From Thermoplasmata archaeon (lineage in GTDB: Archaea; Thermoplasmatota; Thermoplasmata; UBA184), in contig JASHXN010000110.1 in assembly GCA_030043505.1 (NCBI GenBank), positions 1 to 8,237 on the forward strand: DNA of 8,237 nucleotides, written 5' to 3'. Under the pieces are notes generated by a model. That model was not told the DNA's origin, did no database searches, and saw only the letters and a list, made by a program, of their open reading frames with translations. Made by a program: the position numbers and the translations under genes. Below are positions 5,451 to 8,237 of the stretch, piece by piece; positions within the stretch are counted from its first letter, which is position 1, and each line of letters starts with the position of its first letter.

Positions 5451-7283
5451 ATGGGTACTAGCACCCCGGCCCCCGCGGCCGAGCGTCCGCAGGAACCGGC
5501 GCTCCAGCTGGCCACGGTGGTGTTGCTCGCCGGTCTCGCGGTCCTGCTGGTCGCGCTCGTCCTGGAACCGTACCTGAGCTACGCCGCGTTCGGATCGGAC
5601 ACGGGAGAGTACTACTACCTCACGAGTCAACTGGTCACGACCGGCGCGTTGCCGCACGGTGCCGCGTACGGCGGCTGGGGAACGGCCTACCCGGATTTCC
5701 CCGGGATCTTCCTGCTGGCCGGAGGGGCCGCCCAGGCGATGTCGGTCGGCACGTTCTCGGCCCTGGGCGTCGTGATCCCGGCGGTGAGCGTCCTCTCGGT
5801 CCTCCCGCTCTTCCTGCTGTTCCGCCGGCTGTACCCGAACGACCACATCGCGCTCCTCGCGAGCGCGATCAGTTCGGTCGCGATGCCCCGGCTGTTCTCC
5901 CTCGCGCATCCGGCGCCGCTGGCGCTCGGCGACTTCCTCGCCGTGGCGGCCCTCTGGATGCTGATCGAGTCCCGGCACGACGTCCGGTGGTACGCCGTGC
6001 TCGCCCCGACGAGCGCGGCGCTGATCGTCACGCACCACCTTTCGTCGTACTTCTTCGTCGTCAGCGCGCTCGGAGGGATCGTCTTCCTCGAGCTCTGGCG
6101 CCCGGGGCTGTGGAGTCGACGGTTCCCGACCCGGGAGTTCGGGTTCATCGCCGCGTTCGCGACCGCGACGTTCGGCTTCTGGTTCTACGGGACGAGCGAG
6201 TTCGTCTCCAAGGTGCTGTTGCCCGGGCTCGGGCAGAGCGCCGCCGTCGGGTTCCTCGCCTTCGAAGCGCTGGCGCTGGTCGTCGTCGCGTGCTCCGCGG
6301 CGGTCGTGCGGTGGCGTCGCGAGCGGCCGCGGAGCTCCCGACCGTGGGTCCGCCTGCCGACCGATGCGAGCGTGATCCGGGACCTGACGATCATCGCGGT
6401 CGGGGTCTTCGTGGGCGCCGCCGCGCTCTTGTTCATTCCGCTGCCCGGCACGAGCCAGCACACCCAGCCGAGCGCGATCCTCTGGTTCTCCCCGGTACTG
6501 ATCCTCGGGGTCTTCGGTGCGGGGAGTCGAAAGGCCCTGACGCCGTCCCGGCTCGCGCCGTTCGCGCTCGCGTGGCTAGGAGCGCTCGGCCTCTCCGCCG
6601 GCGCGATGCTGGCGTTCGCGATCGTCGGTCCGGTGTCGCCGCACCTCAGCGTGCTCACCGACCTCTCGGCGACGCTCGCCCCCGACCGGCACGTGGAGTA
6701 CCTGTTCCTCCCTCTCGGACTGCTGATGGCGGTCGGTGCCGCGCGCTTCGTCGCCCGGGTCGGTGAGCACGGAGGCCGGCGGGCGATCGTCGCCGCGTCG
6801 CTCGCGGTCGTGGTCGTCGTCGCCGCGAACGCGGCGATCGTCTATCCGCCGCAGGCGGATTTCGGAGGGTTCGAGGAGGGGTTGACCCACGGCGACGCGG
6901 CGCTCTGGATGTGGGTCGGCGTCGCGCTGCCGCCCGGGGTCACGGTCGCCTCCGACCATCGGCTCAGCTCCTTCCTGTTCGGCTTTGACGGGCTTCGCGC
7001 GACCTGGGTCACAACGCCCGCGCTGTTCACCGGAACGAGCTGGGCGGCAGCCCGGGCGGAGCTGAACGCCTCCGGGGTCCCGAATCCGGCGACCGCCGCC
7101 CCGATCGAGTTCGTCGCGCTCGACGCGGTCATGCTCCACGGCGTCGCGCTCAATCCGGCCGACTTGGCCCTTCCGATGACCGGCGCCGCCCTCGCCTGGT
7201 TCGGGCTACCGGGGTTCGTCCCGGTGTACGAGAACGGCCCGCAGGTCGTCTACCTTGTCGACCTCTCGGCGTTGCCGAGGTGA
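5451..7283 (+). CDS. Multi-spanning membrane protein, GT-C glycosyltransferase-like
   Basis: The 610-residue protein has a short polar N-terminus, about a dozen hydrophobic segments between residues 18 and 464, and a soluble C-terminal domain of about 145 residues. The first helix (18-40) is followed by a loop with GSDTGEYYYLTSQ (Asp50, Glu53) and GTAYPDFPG, resembling the first outer loop of GT-C enzymes, where an acidic residue contacts the lipid-linked sugar donor. THHLSSY (194-200) and PDRHVEYLFLPL (Arg413, Glu416) are other polar motifs of the kind conserved in this fold. The C-terminal part, with ALWMWVGVALPPGVTVASDHR, resembles the start of the outer domain of oligosaccharyltransferase-like proteins. 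A role in transferring sugars to proteins or lipids on the outer face is inferred from fold alone; there is no WWDYG-type motif of AglB/STT3. Its 3' end overlaps mptE by 34 bases on the opposite strand. Confidence 0.7.
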   Translation: MGTSTPAPAAERPQEPALQLATVVLLAGLAVLLVALVLEPYLSYAAFGSDTGEYYYLTSQLVTTGALPHGAAYGGWGTAYPDFPGIFLLAGGAAQAMSVGTFSALGVVIPAVSVLSVLPLFLLFRRLYPNDHIALLASAISSVAMPRLFSLAHPAPLALGDFLAVAALWMLIESRHDVRWYAVLAPTSAALIVTHHLSSYFFVVSALGGIVFLELWRPGLWSRRFPTREFGFIAAFATATFGFWFYGTSEFVSKVLLPGLGQSAAVGFLAFEALALVVVACSAAVVRWRRERPRSSRPWVRLPTDASVIRDLTIIAVGVFVGAAALLFIPLPGTSQHTQPSAILWFSPVLILGVFGAGSRKALTPSRLAPFALAWLGALGLSAGAMLAFAIVGPVSPHLSVLTDLSATLAPDRHVEYLFLPLGLLMAVGAARFVARVGEHGGRRAIVAASLAVVVVVAANAAIVYPPQADFGGFEEGLTHGDAALWMWVGVALPPGVTVASDHRLSSFLFGFDGLRATWVTTPALFTGTSWAAARAELNASGVPNPATAAPIEFVALDAVMLHGVALNPADLALPMTGAALAWFGLPGFVPVYENGPQVVYLVDLSALPR

Positions 7284-7987
7284 ACCAGCGTCCCGACCCG
7301 GCGCCACAGCTCGACCCCGGTATCTCGCGCCGCGGCGAGGTCGCGCAGATTCTCCCGGGCCCACGCGAGCTTGCGCAGCTTGACGGCTCGATCCGGCAGC
7401 GCTGGCTCTCGCGCCTCGTCGAAGTCGAACGCCCACAGCAGGATACGCCGAGCCCCCGCGGCGTCGGCGAGGTAGGCGGCCCGGTCGCCGTCGGTGAATC
7501 CTCCGGGATTGAGCAGCACCTCGGTCGGGGGGCCGGCCCACGATCCGACGAGCTCTCCCGGAAACTCGGGGACCCATCTCCGCAGGGCGTCGACGTTGTC
7601 GCCGTGCGCATGGATCACGACCACCGCGCCCCGCCCGTTCGCCTCCACTTCGGACGCTACCGGTCCGTCGAGGTCGGTGGCGATGACCGCCGGCACGAGG
7701 CCGGCTTCGAGGCAGACGCGGGCGGCGCCGTCCGCCGCGACCAGGGCCATGGGCGGGTCGGTCGGGGGGAGCCGCCAGACCGGAGGAGGGCCGAACCCCG
7801 GCGCGAGGCCGACGACCACCACGTCCCGACCGGCCAAACGGGCCCGGAGCCGCTCCGCCCCGCGCGAGCGCGCGGCGGCGGGGAGCAGCCCCTCTAGGAC
7901 GCCGGCGGCGCGCTCTTCCGCGTCGAACGGGTAGCCGAAGTCGGCCCGGATCGCCGCGTACCGGGGTTCCCAGAGCTCGTACCGCAC
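7250..7987 (-). CDS. mptE: 6-hydroxymethyl-7,8-dihydropterin pyrophosphokinase, archaeal MptE type
   Basis: This 245-residue enzyme (DUF115 family) moves a diphosphate from ATP to 6-hydroxymethyl-7,8-dihydropterin, an early step in tetrahydromethanopterin or folate synthesis. Starting at GTG 7987, the conserved string is easy to follow: LWEPRYAAIRADFGYPFD (5-22), a Rossmann-like strand DVVVVGLAPGFGP (55-67), AADGA (84-88), ATDLDG (103-108), HAHGDN (126-131), GGFTDGDRA (162-170), WAFDFDE (185-191) and a C-terminal KLRKLAWARENL helix. The length fits characterised archaeal MptE proteins. The frame extends upstream to a GTG at 8104, but that would read through the promoter (translated LYYKG) and into ftsZ; GGAGGA at 7991-7996 supports 7987. 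The gene diverges from ftsZ with an 81-base gap and overlaps the 3' end of the GT-C-like gene. Confidence 0.88.
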   Translation of the reverse strand: MRYELWEPRYAAIRADFGYPFDAEERAAGVLEGLLPAAARSRGAERLRARLAGRDVVVVGLAPGFGPPPVWRLPPTDPPMALVAADGAARVCLEAGLVPAVIATDLDGPVASEVEANGRGAVVVIHAHGDNVDALRRWVPEFPGELVGSWAGPPTEVLLNPGGFTDGDRAAYLADAAGARRILLWAFDFDEAREPALPDRAVKLRKLAWARENLRDLAAARDTGVELWRRVGTLVHLGNAERSTR

Positions 7988-7990
7988 GAC

Positions 7991-7996
7991 TCCTCC
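7991..7996 (-). promoter_or_regulatory. Shine-Dalgarno sequence that decides the mptE start
   Basis: GGAGGA on - precedes GTG 7987 with only three bases between. That is tighter than usual, but it is the only such sequence nearby and agrees with where homology to the family begins. Confidence 0.45.
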
Positions 7997-8026
7997 GTCG
8001 TGCCGCCGCGAAGTCCGCGTCAACCC

Positions 8027-8035
8027 TTTATAATA
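8027..8035. promoter_or_regulatory. Single near-symmetrical TATA box between mptE and ftsZ
   Basis: TTTATAATA on + reads TATTATAAA on -; both are good archaeal TATA boxes and are the same bases. On + transcription would start at about 8056, giving a leader of about 13 bases before ftsZ GTG 8069. On - it would start at about 8004, giving about 17 bases before mptE GTG 7987. No other A+T-rich element exists in the 81-base gap, so the two promoters appear to share it. Confidence 0.65.
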
Positions 8036-8068
8036 CAGTCGGTCCTCGGCGAACCGAGGTTCTTCGGC

Positions 8069-8237
8069 GTGACGAGGCCACTCGCTCAGGAGATTCTTTC
8101 GCACCTGCCCGGCGAAGGTCGGCGGACTTCCGAACCGGCGCCCCCCCCGCCGTCCAGCGACGACGCCGAGCTGGAGGCGCTGCTCGCCTCGCTGAAGACC
8201 GCGATCAAGGTCGTCGGATGCGGGGGCGGAGGGTGCA
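8069..8237 (+). CDS. ftsZ: Cell-division GTPase FtsZ, N-terminal end, cut by the window edge
   Basis: From GTG 8069 the frame runs off the window after 56 codons. A Pro/Ser-rich N-terminal extension (MTRPLAQEILSHLPGEG and onward, about 35 residues) leads into ELEALLASLKTAIKVVGCGG, followed by GGC. The ELEALLASLKT segment and IKVVGCGGGG correspond to the pre-core helix and first beta strand plus the T1 nucleotide loop of archaeal FtsZ. FtsZ polymerises with GTP into the mid-cell division ring. CetZ is unlikely because its N-terminus is different and lacks this extension. GTG 8069 is the first start downstream of the TATA box at 8027-8035; there is no Shine-Dalgarno sequence, so translation is probably leaderless or short-leader. 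The tubulin signature GGGTGTG and the rest of the protein lie beyond the window. Confidence 0.85.
   Translation, partial: MTRPLAQEILSHLPGEGRRTSEPAPPPPSSDDAELEALLASLKTAIKVVGCGGGGC

Noticed and set aside
5418..6461. Minus-strand frame of 347 codons opposite the GT-C-like gene
   Set aside because: It is Glu/Arg/Asp-rich with no hydrophobic core and is antisense to clear membrane helices.
7988..8104. Longer mptE start at GTG 8104
   Set aside because: It would translate through the TATA box and overlap the ftsZ start; family similarity begins only at 7987.
1..8237. CRISPR array, tRNA or rRNA genes, insertion sequence or attachment site
   Set aside because: No regularly spaced repeats, cloverleaf, transposase or terminal inverted repeats were seen on either strand.

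Overview
This looks like chromosomal DNA of a G+C-rich archaeon (roughly 70 % G+C by eye). The evidence is the gene set: the C-terminal part of the archaeal repair helicase Hel308, an Orc1/Cdc6-type protein, the archaeal pterin enzyme MptE and an archaeal-style FtsZ start. TATA boxes lie about 25-30 bases before likely transcript starts, and the shortest intergenic gaps are the only A+T-rich spots. A euryarchaeal lineage, possibly Thermoplasmatota, is a reasonable guess, but the sequence alone does not prove it.

Layout, left to right: (1) hel308, 3' part only, on +; (2) a degenerate Orc1/Cdc6-like AAA+ protein on -, overlapping the hel308 tail by 110 bases; (3) an A+T-rich divergent promoter region (about 2041-2098); (4) an MscS-type mechanosensitive channel on +; (5) an isocitrate dehydrogenase on +, 34 bases further on; (6) two back-to-back hairpins after it; (7) a small two-helix membrane protein on +; (8) a histone-H1-like Lys/Ala/Pro-rich protein with a small C-terminal domain on -; (9) a large GT-C-like multi-spanning membrane protein on +; (10) mptE on -, overlapping the previous gene tail to tail by 34 bases; (11) the first 56 codons of ftsZ on +, diverging from mptE and apparently sharing one TATA box with it. 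The window is almost fully coding, and no gene-free stretch exceeds about 160 bases.

The genes are mostly housekeeping and do not form one pathway. Hel308 (stalled-fork repair) and the Orc1/Cdc6-like protein are both replication-linked, and ftsZ adds cell division. There is no sign of mobile elements, CRISPR, tRNA or rRNA. The most noteworthy points are the Orc1/Cdc6-like protein, which has lost its Walker A lysine and other ATPase residues, the A+T-rich island with an ORB-like core beside it, the H1-like protein, and the repeated use of a single near-symmetrical TATA element between divergent genes.
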